A model generated the notes under the pieces. That model was not told where the DNA came from and did not search any database. It saw nothing but the letters and a program-made list of their open reading frames with translations. 48,271 bases of DNA from an uncultured Eubacterium sp. (GTDB lineage: Bacteria > Bacillota > Clostridia > Lachnospirales > Lachnospiraceae): contig CAJUBQ010000031.1 in NCBI GenBank assembly GCA_910584595.1, forward strand, positions 1 to 48,271, given 5' to 3'. Each line of letters starts with the position of its first letter. The first letter of the stretch is position 1. The translations under genes and the position numbers were made by a program. Positions 1 through 6,982 of the stretch are shown in pieces.

Positions 1-42
1 GACGGGGCAGATTTTCTCTCCCTGCGTCCGAGTAGCCAGTAC

Positions 43-70
43 GCAACACTTTTTTTATGTAAATTGTTGC
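43..70. repeat. Hairpin, copy 1 of a pair flanking the left structured region
   Basis: GCAACA at 43-48 pairs with TGTTGC at 65-70 around a T-rich loop. Almost the same unit (GCAACACTTT, a short loop, then TGTTGC) recurs at 516-539 in the same orientation. Nothing resembling a coding region lies between them. Function unknown. Confidence 0.45.
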
Positions 71-94
71 ATTTCCGCTTAAGTTCGCGCTTAT

Positions 95-313
95 GGGGAG
101 CTGCCCTTGTTTCTTGTTCCTGTTCCAGAATGTAAGAATCCCTAAGCATTCTGTATTTACACTATGGTACCGAACGGACGCGGCGCCTGGTTCGCCCTGG
201 CTTAACGCCAGCAGCTAAAGGCGCCGCTGCGGCTTCGCCGCCTGTGTTTCGTACAGAATACTAAGGGCTTCTAAACATTCTTCCAACGTCACAGGAAACA
301 AGGGCAGCTCCCC
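95..313. repeat. Long imperfect inverted repeat (structured non-coding element)
   Basis: Bases 95-113 and 295-313 are exact reverse complements (19 bp, starting GGGGAGCTGCCCTTG). The pairing continues imperfectly inward: AGAATGT near 128 and ATTCTGTA near 144 face their complements around 253-283. The GC-rich core holds a nested arm pair (GCGGCGCC at 182-189, GGCGCCGC near 221-228) and a small hairpin CTGGC-TTAAC-GCCAG. No open reading frame of note crosses it. It could be a structured RNA, a MITE-like insertion or a recombination remnant; the sequence alone does not decide. The motif ACTTTGTCT recurs at 345, 363 and 521. Confidence 0.6.
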
Positions 314-515
314 ACCATCCGGCTGGTTTTATCCGGCTTTACGCACTTTGTCTTATGCGCATACTTTGTCTCAATAGTATACGAACTGACAAGCCAAACC
401 TATATACAAATTGATATAAACTTATAAGATTATTCAAAAACAGCCGCCAGCAATTATGTGTAATGCTTTAGAAAGTCAGGCCGATTCCCTCATCCGGCGT
501 CCGGGAGGCCCAAAA

Positions 516-539
516 GCAACACTTTGTCTAAACTGTTGC
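516..539. repeat. Hairpin, copy 2 of the pair with 43-70
   Basis: GCAACA at 516-521 pairs with TGTTGC at 534-539. The unit shares its first ten bases and its last six with the one at 43-70. Together the two bracket the long inverted repeat at 95-313. Between 314 and 515 nothing else recognisable is seen. Confidence 0.45.
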
Positions 540-572
540 TTTATTACTTGACCCATCCCGTGAAAAGTAACT

Positions 573-616
573 ATACAACAGGAAGAAAGCGGAAAGTGGC
601 TTTCTTCCTGTTGTAT
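573..616. terminator. Perfect 18-bp stem hairpin
   Basis: Bases 573-590 and 599-616 are exact reverse complements with an 8-nt loop (591-598). The stem is strong, but no clean T-run follows on either strand, so a terminator role is likely rather than certain. It could end a transcript coming from the left of the window, or be a palindromic repeat unit. Confidence 0.5.
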
Positions 617-679
617 TTCCGGCAGTTTTCGATTATAATATAAGGGAGATGTCGGCAGCGATGAGAATACCACTCAAGT

Positions 680-997
680 GTGTTGGATATTGAAAATTTG
701 GATGCCGGACAGGAATTTGAGGAATTGCCTGATACCTATACGATATTTATCACGGAGAAAGATTTCTATGGAATGGGTGAGCTGCTCTATGTGATTGAGA
801 GGATGAACCTGACAACCGGAAAAGGCTTTGGAGATGGGGAACATATTATAAGATTGAATTATTCTTATTGCAGGCCGAATTCTTTTTTCGATCGGCTGTG
901 GCGGAAGGACATAAATGACAGAATCAGACCCGGCATTCCCTATAAGGTTCACATTTTTGTATGCATCCACAACACAGACCGGGTCTTTTTTACATGA
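680..997 (+). pseudogene. Fragment of an Rpn/PD-(D/E)XK nuclease family transposase
   Basis: The reading EFEELPDTYTIFITEKDF, then YVIERMNLTTGKGFGDGEHI, matches the middle of the Rpn recombination-promoting nuclease family (PDDEXK_2), which normally reads F-E-E-L-P-x-T-Y-x-I-F-I-T-E. Full members are around 300 residues. Here the N-terminal catalytic part is missing and the similarity stops near residue 65, after which the reading looks unrelated. It is therefore a decayed remnant, not a working gene. No convincing ribosome binding site precedes the start. Such fragments are common litter of past transposition in Lachnospiraceae and mark this flank of the defence locus as a variable region. 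Confidence 0.65.
926..990 (+). terminator. Weak terminator candidate
   Basis: AGACCCGG (926-933) pairs with CCGGGTCT (979-986), which runs directly into a T-run (986-991). The 45-nt loop is long for an intrinsic terminator, so confidence is low. From here to 1263 no gene is recognised. Confidence 0.3.
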
Positions 998-1263
998 ACA
1001 TTTATGCGGGAAATTTGTTGATGAAGAAAAAGATATATGACATGGAATAAAAGTATTTTTTCCTGAATGGGGACATGGATACTATGTGCATTTTGCACAA
1101 GAAATGAAGAGGATATAGAATAAACAAGCATAGATGAAAGGTGGACTTGTCTGTTAAGGGAGTGGCTGTGTAAAATGCTGCTGCCGATTCGAATGGATAC
1201 CGTTATTTGAGGTAGAATAATTGTGTCTCAGGCAGTGTGAAACTTTATACAAAAGGAGGCTCT

Positions 1264-1677
1264 ATGTCAGACCGTTTTAGTTGTGCAAGAATTGAGATGG
1301 ATTTTGAGTATGGTGCATTTGGAATCATATTTATCATAGTATTTGCACTTGTTATTGGAATTTTTATAGCAGCAACAGTCAGAAGTGCAAGCGAGTGGAA
1401 CAAAAATAGTCGTTCTCCACATTTAACAGTTTCCGCAAAAATCGTGTCAAAAAGAACAAATATTTCACTCCATAGGCACGCAAATGCCGGTGATATCAGC
1501 GGTGCGCATGGATTCAGCGCCACTCCTTCAAAAAGGTATTATGTAACATTTCAGGTGGATAACGGTGATAAAATGGAGTTTTCCGTTACGGGTTCGGAGT
1601 ATGGCATGTTAGATGAAGGAGATACTGGAAAGCTATCGTTTCAGGGAACAAGGTATTTGTCTTTTGAACACGGTTAA
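1264..1677 (+). CDS. DUF2500 family membrane protein
   Basis: A 137-residue protein. One hydrophobic helix lies near residues 14-38 (GIIFIIVFALVIGIFIAA), followed by a soluble domain. The domain shows the DUF2500 pattern: LTVSAKIVSKR, then YYVTFQVDNGDKMEFSVTG, then SEYGMLDEGDTGKLSFQGTR. The family has no established function. The start is set at 1264 because AAAGGAGG lies 5-6 bases upstream; an earlier in-frame start at 1237 has no such site. The gene stands alone, has a hairpin terminator after it, and lies just upstream of the RADAR promoter. There is no sign it belongs to that system. Confidence 0.85.
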   Translation: MSDRFSCARIEMDFEYGAFGIIFIIVFALVIGIFIAATVRSASEWNKNSRSPHLTVSAKIVSKRTNISLHRHANAGDISGAHGFSATPSKRYYVTFQVDNGDKMEFSVTGSEYGMLDEGDTGKLSFQGTRYLSFEHG

Positions 1678-1697
1678 ATTTATGCAAACAATAGTTG

Positions 1698-1740
1698 GCG
1701 GCATGCCTGGAATTCCCGGGTGTGCCGCTGATTTTATTTT
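1698..1740 (+). terminator. Terminator of the DUF2500 gene
   Basis: GCGGC (1698-1702) and GCCGC (1724-1728) form the base of a GC-rich stem with G-U pairs and a short loop. A T-rich tail (ATTTTATTTT) follows. Confidence 0.65.
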
Positions 1741-1750
1741 AATGATATTG

Positions 1751-1779
1751 TTGAGTGTATGATTCAAATAAGATATAAT
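1751..1779 (+). promoter_or_regulatory. Promoter of the RADAR operon
   Basis: TTGAGT at 1751-1756, a 17-bp spacer and a perfect TATAAT at 1774-1779 form a good sigma-A promoter. Transcription would start near 1786, about 55 bases before the chosen rdrA start. This also argues against the earlier in-frame start at 1759. Confidence 0.75.
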
Positions 1780-1842
1780 GAAACGGAAAACAGCAGCAGT
1801 TCAAAGGATAAAAACAAAATAGAAGCAAAGGGGAAAACCATC

Positions 1843-2409
1843 ATGGCGAATATTACAATTATAAAAGGCGAGGAGTTTAAAATAGCAGTAAAAGAGAAAA
1901 TCACAAAAGATGATCTTTTTATGGAACAATACGAGCGTGCAGCAGGTATGTTGGATAAAATTGTAAGAACTTCGGCAGAGACGCAAAGTGAAAAGGAGTT
2001 ATGGTCTTGGAAATCACAGGACTTTGAAAATAATATCATTGCGTTTTGTGGTGAACGCGGAGAAGGAAAAAGCAGTGTAATGATTGCCTTCGTAAACGCA
2101 TTATATCAAGACAGGAATAATGAAATTTTTACAAAATGTAAGAATTTGATAAATACAAATTTTGCAGAACCAATTGTAATTGATCCATCTCTGTTTGATG
2201 GCGTTCATAATGTATTGGATATTGTTCTGGCAAAGCTTTTTCGTAAATTTTATGAATGTTATAATAACGACCATCAGCACGCAGAGGAACGAACGAGGGA
2301 AAATCTGCTCGATCGTTTTCAGCGTGTCTATCGCTATGTTTCGCTCATTAATAATCAAAAGCAGATGCTGGATGATGAGTTGACTATGAAGGGAATATCA
2401 GCAAGCTGA
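1843..2409 (+). pseudogene. rdrA: rdrA, N-terminal segment (RADAR P-loop ATPase), ends at a frameshift
   Basis: RdrA is the ATPase of RADAR, an anti-phage system in which RdrA works with the adenosine deaminase RdrB. This segment begins at 1843 (MANITII), with AAAGGGG nine bases upstream. It carries the Walker A motif GERGEGKSS at residues 70-78, typical of the KAP-like P-loop NTPases. The frame then runs into TGA at 2407-2409. The same protein continues in the next frame from about 2379 (YEGNISKLTKLGE), so one base has been lost or gained near 2377-2383. No slippery heptamer is visible, so programmed frameshifting is unlikely. A sequencing error cannot be excluded. Identification as RdrA rests on the P-loop, the gene order and the RdrB partner downstream. 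Confidence 0.8.
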
Positions 2410-3653
2410 CAAAGCTTGGGGAAAGTACAAATTTAAAAGAAGAATTAGCAGCATTAATCAGAGATTATCTGGATTTTATGGAAAACTATCCAGGGAACCC
2501 ACAGCTTTTGATAGCAATTGACGATTTGGATTTGTGCAGTGCGAATGCCTATAAGATGGCGGAGCAGATTCGAAAATATTTAATGATTCCTCATGTATGT
2601 ATTTTGATGAGCGTGAACGTCGAACAGCTGGAATTATGCATCAGGGAAAAAAATTTAAAAGAATTCCGGGAAATCTATAAAAACCGGAATAACGAGGTAT
2701 ATGCACAGTTAAATCGGGAAGTTCAGACAATGGCAGAACGATATGTGTCAAAACTCATTCCAGGACATAGACGAATCTATCTTCCGAAAGTTCAGAGATT
2801 TGAAGATGTTCGTATTATTTATAAAGAAGCAGGGAGTAAGGAAAACATTATTGATTCCTGGAAAATTGCAGGGATTGAGAAAAATACGGATGTAAAAGAG
2901 TCTGTAGGCACAGCAGGCGAAAACGATTTAAAGGAAAAAACAGATTCAGATAAAAAAGTACCGAAGAATCAGAAATTTACGTTATCTATGCTGGATTTAA
3001 TCTATGATAGAACCGGTATGCGTTTTTTACCGGAAGCGGATGGCGGGAGTTATTTGTTGCCGGATAATCTGCGGGATATGATTAGCTGGATTTTGATGAT
3101 TGCGGAGATGAAAGATTTAAAAGATGCGGATGAGAAGAATAAGGACAAGATATATTTTGAGAATATCCAGAGAATGGAAACTTATTTTGTGAGAGAATGG
3201 TCAGGGGATCAATTAAAATTTTATGAAGGGCTGACCTTGCAGGATATGAGTAATATGGATATCTTTCACCTGAACGTAGTCGTTCAGAGAATGATAAAAG
3301 ATATGTACAATGAAGTGACCAAGAACTACTTTCCACAGTCTCAGAATATGATAATTGAGCGTTTGGATAGTTTTTTTCAGGTCATGGGATGGTTTGAGCT
3401 GTTTCGTAAAAATGTGGCGGATATCGAAAAAGAAGCCTATGTCTATCGGATGCGTGTTTTGTATACAATAAGAATACATAAGATGTTACGAAAAAAACAG
3501 TATGTGGAGCTGAGAAATTTTTTCAATGGGTATATTTGGGGAACATCGTTTTCCGGTTTACTCCCTATGCATACGAAAACAAACATAGACAGATCGAGAT
3601 TTGAAAGTGAATTGCTCAAACTTTCCCTATTTTTAAGGCTTTGTAGTACCTAG
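2379..3653 (+). pseudogene. rdrA: rdrA, middle segment, truncated by an inserted element at 3603
   Basis: This is a continuation of the ATPase in the third frame. Shortly after the frameshift comes the Walker B motif, LLIAIDDLDLC. A long helical region follows, with a charged, low-complexity loop (KNTDVKESVGTAGENDLKEK) in the middle. The genuine sequence ends at DRSRF (base 3602). From 3604 the frame reads unrelated residues (ESELLKLSLFLRLCST) to a stop at 3653; these are encoded by the inserted element. The first ATG in this frame (2478) is internal and should not be taken as a start. Joining 3603 to 17187 continues the protein in frame as AMRTVVGFN. The reconstructed rdrA would be about 935 residues. 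Confidence 0.8.
3593..3603 (+). repeat. Left attachment site (attL) of the inserted element
   Basis: ATCGAGATTTG here matches ATCGGGATTTG at 17176-17186 in ten of eleven positions, in direct orientation. It lies exactly where the rdrA protein similarity stops. The single mismatch resembles the unequal coupling sequences left by Tn916-like recombination. Confidence 0.75.
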
Positions 3654-3672
3654 AACCTTACGTTATGTATCA

Positions 3673-3715
3673 TTTTCCCTTGTTTTTGCCCTTGCTGGGT
3701 ATTTACAAGGGAAAA
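3673..3715 (-). terminator. Inverted repeat downstream of the integrase
   Basis: TTTTCCCTTGT at 3673-3683 is the exact complement of 3705-3715 (11 bp). It sits just after the integrase stop on the minus strand and may terminate that transcript. Both arms also contain the TTTCCCT motif repeated at the two ends of the element, so it may double as integrase binding sites. Confidence 0.5.
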
Positions 3716-3730
3716 CTCTTTTGCGGATTG

Positions 3731-5026
3731 TTAATCACTACCCACTACCTTATCAAGAAGTTTAGCGGAATTACGCTTTGCCTCCCTGTCGGCATGGGCA
3801 TATACATTCATGGTAATACTGATGTCAGAGTGTCCTAACAGTTCCTGCACGTCTTTCGGCTGTGCCCCATTGGCAAGCAGGTTGGAAGTATAGGTATGCC
3901 TAAGCGTATGGAAGTGGAAATTTTCAAATCCCGGCAGGCGGTCTTTTATCGTCCGACAAACAATCCCTATTGTGCTTGGGGATTCGTATGCCCCGTCTGG
4001 TCTTAAACATACAAGGGAAATCTCTGTGTAATCTTCGGGTATCTCTGCTGTACCGTCCAGATGGTACAGTTCATAATATACTCTGCTCTTTTCTGTCACT
4101 TCCTTGTAATAGTTTAGATGGTAAAGCTGTCCGCACTGTAAACGCTGTCGGTGCTGCTCCTTTTTGGCTTTCCTCAAAATTTTAGTGAGTGTATCGCCAA
4201 AGTCAACGGTCCGCACCTTCTTCCGCTTTGTCGGGCCAATCTCCGTCTTGTGCCTTGCACCGTTGTAACGGACACTCCTCCGTACCGTAAGATACTGCTC
4301 ATCAAGATTGATGTCCTGCCATGCCAGCCCACATACCTCGCCAAGCCTCAGACCTGTGAAATAAGCTATCTGCATTGGCAGGATGGCAGGCTTATTCTTT
4401 TTTTCCAGATAAGCCATCAACTCCTGATATTGCTGAAATGTTAATGGTGTGGTTCCGGCATCTTCGCTTTCTCCATCTGTGAATAAGTCGGCATTTTCAG
4501 ACTTCTTCCTTAACACTACATACTGCATTGGATTAAAAGTAATATACTTCTTTGGGAATACTGCAAACCGGAAAGACTGCTGTAATACAGCCGAAAAAGA
4601 ATGGATATAATCTTTGCTATACCCTTTTGAGGTAAATCCCCCAGCAGTGCCTCCAAATGTGAGCAGATCTAAAAACTGCTGTAAATGCTCCGATGTGACC
4701 GATTTCAGTTTACGGTCACTGATAGGGTGCTGTTTGATTCTGCTAATAGTCAGAAGATAATTTTCAACAGTTCCGTTACTCAGTGTTCCCGTTTTCAGTT
4801 CTTCATCTGCCCATACGTCCAGCAGACCGCCCAGCGTGATATTCTCCGTCTTTGCCACAAACTTCTTTTCCTCATAATCCTCCATTGCCTTGCGAAGAAG
4901 TTTCTCCGTTTCGCTCTTGCTCTCTGTACCTGCGTACTCTTTCTGCACCAGATTTCCACTTTCATTCTCTACATAAAAGCGATAGTACCATTTCTTTCCT
5001 TTTTTTCTTACAGAACCTTTTGCCAT
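3731..5026 (-). CDS. int: Tyrosine recombinase (integrase) of the element
   Basis: Catalyses integration and excision of the element at the 11-bp att core. It has 431 residues, close to Tn916 Int. The catalytic residues of the tyrosine recombinase family are all visible: R227 in TGLRLGE, H373 and R376 in HFHTLRH, H399 in LLGHSD and the nucleophile Y409 in MNVYAH. The N-terminus (KGSVRKKGKKWYYRFYVE) resembles the arm-binding domain of Tn916-type enzymes, and a SAM-like core-binding domain spans about 60-170. A roughly 70-residue insert (about 280-350) sits inside the catalytic domain, as in related Firmicutes integrases. The start at 5026 is chosen over 5143 because AAAGGAG lies just upstream. 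The gene is at the left end, reading out toward attL. Confidence 0.92.
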   Translation of the reverse strand: MAKGSVRKKGKKWYYRFYVENESGNLVQKEYAGTESKSETEKLLRKAMEDYEEKKFVAKTENITLGGLLDVWADEELKTGTLSNGTVENYLLTISRIKQHPISDRKLKSVTSEHLQQFLDLLTFGGTAGGFTSKGYSKDYIHSFSAVLQQSFRFAVFPKKYITFNPMQYVVLRKKSENADLFTDGESEDAGTTPLTFQQYQELMAYLEKKNKPAILPMQIAYFTGLRLGEVCGLAWQDINLDEQYLTVRRSVRYNGARHKTEIGPTKRKKVRTVDFGDTLTKILRKAKKEQHRQRLQCGQLYHLNYYKEVTEKSRVYYELYHLDGTAEIPEDYTEISLVCLRPDGAYESPSTIGIVCRTIKDRLPGFENFHFHTLRHTYTSNLLANGAQPKDVQELLGHSDISITMNVYAHADREAKRNSAKLLDKVVGSD

Positions 5027-5155
5027 AATAAAAATCTCCTTTCCTAACTGGCAATCGGAACTGAAAAGATATGCTTGTTTTTGCGAAAGCAACGAGCCAA
5101 ATCCAAGCTTGCTTGCATTTGGCGACTGCCCGCGATTGCTCATTTATGAGCATAT

Positions 5156-5172
5156 GCGTGTAGGCATATCAA
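5156..5172. repeat. Inverted repeat arm shared with 6352-6368
   Basis: GCGTGTAGGCATATCAA here is the reverse complement of TTGATATACCTACACGC at 6352-6368, with one mismatch in 17. The two arms bracket the repressor and excisionase genes. They may be binding sites for the same regulator. Confidence 0.45.
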
Positions 5173-5188
5173 AACCCCGGTTGCCCTG

Positions 5189-5803
5189 TTACAAGGAATG
5201 TTCACTCAGCAGATTTTTCAGCCTTATTTTCGCAAGTTCCGGCTCCTTGGCATACACCCTTACAATGTCGCTGATTTCACTTGTGCTGTTGATAAAACGC
5301 ATGACCTCCCGAAGAAACATGACGTTGTTAAACTCCTGCTCGGATTCAAAGCCCATGACCTTTGACATTGCCTCGTTGAAATCCCCGCTCTTACCATACT
5401 CTTTGCTCGCATGGGTAAGGGACTGGTTAAACATACGGTACTCATAAAGGAACAAAAGCAGCAAATCCTTTGAGAAATCGCTTTCTTCTTCTGTCATGTC
5501 AAGCGGGAAATCGCCCATAATCCGGCTCATGGCGGATTCAATCTTAAAATCCCTGCTGTCCGACATATCTGCCCCCATATCCTCTGTTTCGCCCCGGAGC
5601 CATGCCGCAGATACATGGAGTGCATCTGCCAATCCTTCGACAATGAGTTTTTTTGTGTTGTCAATGCTCCCGTTTTCATACCGCTGGACGGTGGTCTTGT
5701 TCACGTCCATCTGCCCTGCTACATACTGGAGGGGGAGTTTCAGCGACTTGCGGCGTTGTTTCGCCCGTTCACCGATTGTCCTGCGAAGTTCTTTCTTCTC
5801 CAT
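5189..5803 (-). CDS. XRE-family repressor of the element
   Basis: A 204-residue DNA-binding protein. An N-terminal Cro/cI-type helix-turn-helix spans roughly residues 8-62 (LQYVAGQMDVNKTTVQRYEN), followed by LADALHVSAAWLRGE, a pattern typical of phage and ICE repressors. The C-terminal two thirds has no recognised domain and probably mediates oligomerisation. It is transcribed divergently from the excisionase gene. Two near-identical palindromic sites in the shared intergenic region overlap its own -35 box and lie just downstream of the opposite -10 box. That points to a lysogeny-type switch in which this protein represses itself and excision/mobilization (inference). Confidence 0.85.
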   Translation of the reverse strand: MEKKELRRTIGERAKQRRKSLKLPLQYVAGQMDVNKTTVQRYENGSIDNTKKLIVEGLADALHVSAAWLRGETEDMGADMSDSRDFKIESAMSRIMGDFPLDMTEEESDFSKDLLLLFLYEYRMFNQSLTHASKEYGKSGDFNEAMSKVMGFESEQEFNNVMFLREVMRFINSTSEISDIVRVYAKEPELAKIRLKNLLSEHSL

Positions 5804-5879
5804 CGTGACCTCCTTGTAATGCGTTCCCCCTGCTTATTATAAGCTGTTAAAGGGAAACCTGTTTCGTTGTTACAAGACT

Positions 5880-5908
5880 ATAATAACACACAAAAACAGA
5901 TATTGCAA
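5880..5908 (-). promoter_or_regulatory. Promoter of the XRE repressor
   Basis: On the minus strand, TTGCAA (5903-5908), a 17-bp spacer and TATTAT (5880-5885) form a promoter reading toward the repressor. Confidence 0.65.
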
Positions 5909-5997
5909 TATGCAAAATGGAAATAACCGCAAAAAGACTTGACAAAACCATTGCAATTATTTATCATGTATTTTACGGTGTTGCATAATGCAATATT
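5899..5997. promoter_or_regulatory. Paired operator sites for the element repressor
   Basis: 5899-5915 (GATATTGCAATATGCAA) and 5981-5997 (TTGCATAATGCAATATT) are inverted copies of one motif. They match in about 15 of 17 positions and each is itself near-palindromic around TTGCA. The first overlaps the repressor promoter; the second lies downstream of the excisionase promoter. Placement fits binding by the adjacent XRE protein (inference). Confidence 0.55.
5939..5967 (+). promoter_or_regulatory. Promoter of the excisionase and mobilization side
   Basis: A perfect TTGACA at 5939-5944, a 17-bp spacer and TATCAT at 5962-5967. It reads toward the excisionase-like gene and lies between the two putative operators. 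Confidence 0.75.
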
Positions 5998-6026
5998 GTA
6001 AAATAGTAAGAAAGGGGGATACGGAT

Positions 6027-6110
6027 ATGAGCAGAAATGAAAATGCAGGAAAAACAGGTTATCGGAAAAGAGGGAGGATATTTCTATGGCAGAGGTTAAG
6101 ATTGGAATGA
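6027..6110 (+). CDS. Possible 27-residue leader peptide overlapping the excisionase gene
   Basis: ATG at 6027 has AAGGGGG ten bases upstream and opens a short basic peptide (MSRNENAGKTGYRKRGRIF and on to a TGA at 6108-6110). Its end overlaps the start of the excisionase-like gene in another frame, which would allow translational coupling. It could equally be chance. Confidence 0.3.
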   Translation: MSRNENAGKTGYRKRGRIFLWQRLRLE

Positions 6111-6304
6111 CAATAGAGGAAGCGTCCGAATATACGGGCATTGGCAGGAACACCCTGCGGAAACTGGTGGAATGGGAGAAAATCCCGGTGCTGCGGATTG
6201 GACGGAAAGCAATCATACGCAGGGATGTGCTGGAGAGGTTTATGGCAGCAAATGAGGGAAAAGACCTGCGGAACCGCCCGGAAGTGAAAACTGTCCGGAC
6301 ATGA
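6086..6304 (+). CDS. xis: Excisionase-like helix-turn-helix protein
   Basis: A 72-residue protein of the MerR-like/excisionase fold. The segment MTIEEASEYTGIGRNTLRKL is followed by RIGRKAIIRRDVLERFM, the pattern of small DNA-binding proteins that bend att sites to help integrases excise. GGGAGGA lies eleven bases before the ATG. It is expressed divergently from the repressor, from the TTGACA promoter at 5939. Proximity to a tyrosine integrase in the same element supports an excisionase or directionality role. It is followed by a GC hairpin at 6310-6328. Confidence 0.8.
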   Translation: MAEVKIGMTIEEASEYTGIGRNTLRKLVEWEKIPVLRIGRKAIIRRDVLERFMAANEGKDLRNRPEVKTVRT

Positions 6305-6309
6305 TAAGA

Positions 6310-6328
6310 GGCAGCCATAACGGCTGCC
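6310..6328 (+). terminator. GC hairpin after the excisionase gene
   Basis: GGCAGCC (6310-6316) and GGCTGCC (6322-6328) form a 7-bp stem with a 5-nt loop. There is no T-run, so termination would be partial or it may be a different structure. Confidence 0.4.
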
Positions 6329-6430
6329 CCATTGGTAACCAGACCGAAGTCTTGATATACCTACACGCAAGATAAGTGTATCACAGACTTCTCCGGTTAT
6401 CAATCGGAAATTTTCTTTGGCAGGACAGGA

Positions 6431-6540
6431 ATGGTGTAGTTTTGCTGTAGCAGTGGTGTAGATTTTTTCTACATCATTTTTTGAAATCCTACACCATTCC
6501 TACATCATTTGGGGCAAAGCCTACATCAAAACTACACCAT
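6431..6540. repeat. 20-bp inverted repeat in the mobilization control region
   Basis: ATGGTGTAGTTTTGCTGTAG (6431-6450) and CTACATCAAAACTACACCAT (6521-6540) are reverse complements in 19 of 20 positions. Between them lie further partial copies of GTGTAG/CTACA(C/T). This looks like a binding site array for a replication or transfer protein. Confidence 0.6.
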
Positions 6541-6563
6541 GACAGGGGAATCAATGGGAAAAG

Positions 6564-6648
6564 TGCCTGCACCTATGCCTGCACTCTGCCCGCACCAAAA
6601 TTAGGGGAAACAGACAGGTGCTTGCACCTGTAGGCATTATGCTTGCAC
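6564..6648 (+). repeat. Iteron-like array, five 9-bp repeats
   Basis: TGCCTGCAC at 6564 and 6576, TGCCCGCAC at 6587, and TGCTTGCAC at 6619 and 6640. Start-to-start distances are 12, 11, 32 and 21 bases, close to whole turns of the helix, so a bound protein would line up on one face. Iterons are typical of replication origins, yet no Rep gene is seen in the element. Transfer-origin accessory sites are the alternative. The stretch 6305-6982 holds no credible gene. Confidence 0.55.
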
Positions 6649-6825
6649 CATACTGGCACTTCTGTTATCCGCAGTATTTTATTTTGGCAGCATACAGAGC
6701 AGCGGCATATGGTTTCTCCGGCAAGCAAAATAACGGGCGGAAGCAAGATACATGTCCGCTTGGACAAGCCCCCGGCAGGGCCCTCGGAGAGCCCCCGTAT
6801 TTTTGGCTTGACAAAAATGCTAGGG

Positions 6826-6859
6826 GGTTATCATTATCGGCAGAGCCGAAATGATAACC
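6826..6859 (+). other. oriT: Candidate origin of transfer (oriT)
   Basis: GGTTATCATT (6826-6835) and AATGATAACC (6850-6859) form a perfect 10-bp inverted repeat, extended inside by ATCGGC/GCCGA. It lies about 120 bases before the MobV relaxase gene. MobV relaxases recognise a hairpin immediately upstream of their gene and nick beside it. The nick site itself cannot be placed from sequence alone. Confidence 0.6.
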
Positions 6860-6982
6860 GCACCCCGCCACGTTCCATCAGCCGAAAGGAAAATCGGAAA
6901 CATGAAATGATTGATAAGGAAAGCAGCCGGGCAGGGAATGACGGATAAGAAAAAGTCTCCCTCCGGCAGAGAGGAGGATGGG

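Noticed and set aside
1759..1842. Upstream in-frame start for rdrA at 1759
   Set aside because: It overlaps the TATAAT box of a good promoter and has no ribosome binding site; 1843 has AAAGGGG at proper spacing.
2371..2409. Programmed ribosomal frameshift in rdrA
   Set aside because: No slippery heptamer, stimulatory hairpin or internal ribosome site is visible; a mutation or read error is simpler.
2478..3653. Stand-alone gene starting at 2478
   Set aside because: The frame is continuous in sense from about 2379, the ATG is internal, and the last residues after 3603 come from the inserted element.
6564..6648. CRISPR array
   Set aside because: Repeats are 9 bases with irregular 2-23 base gaps and no cas genes; they fit iterons instead.
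6618..6948. Overlapping 78- and 101-residue reading frames before the relaxase gene
   Set aside because: They cover the iterons and the oriT hairpin, overlap each other in different frames and lack ribosome sites; likely non-coding.
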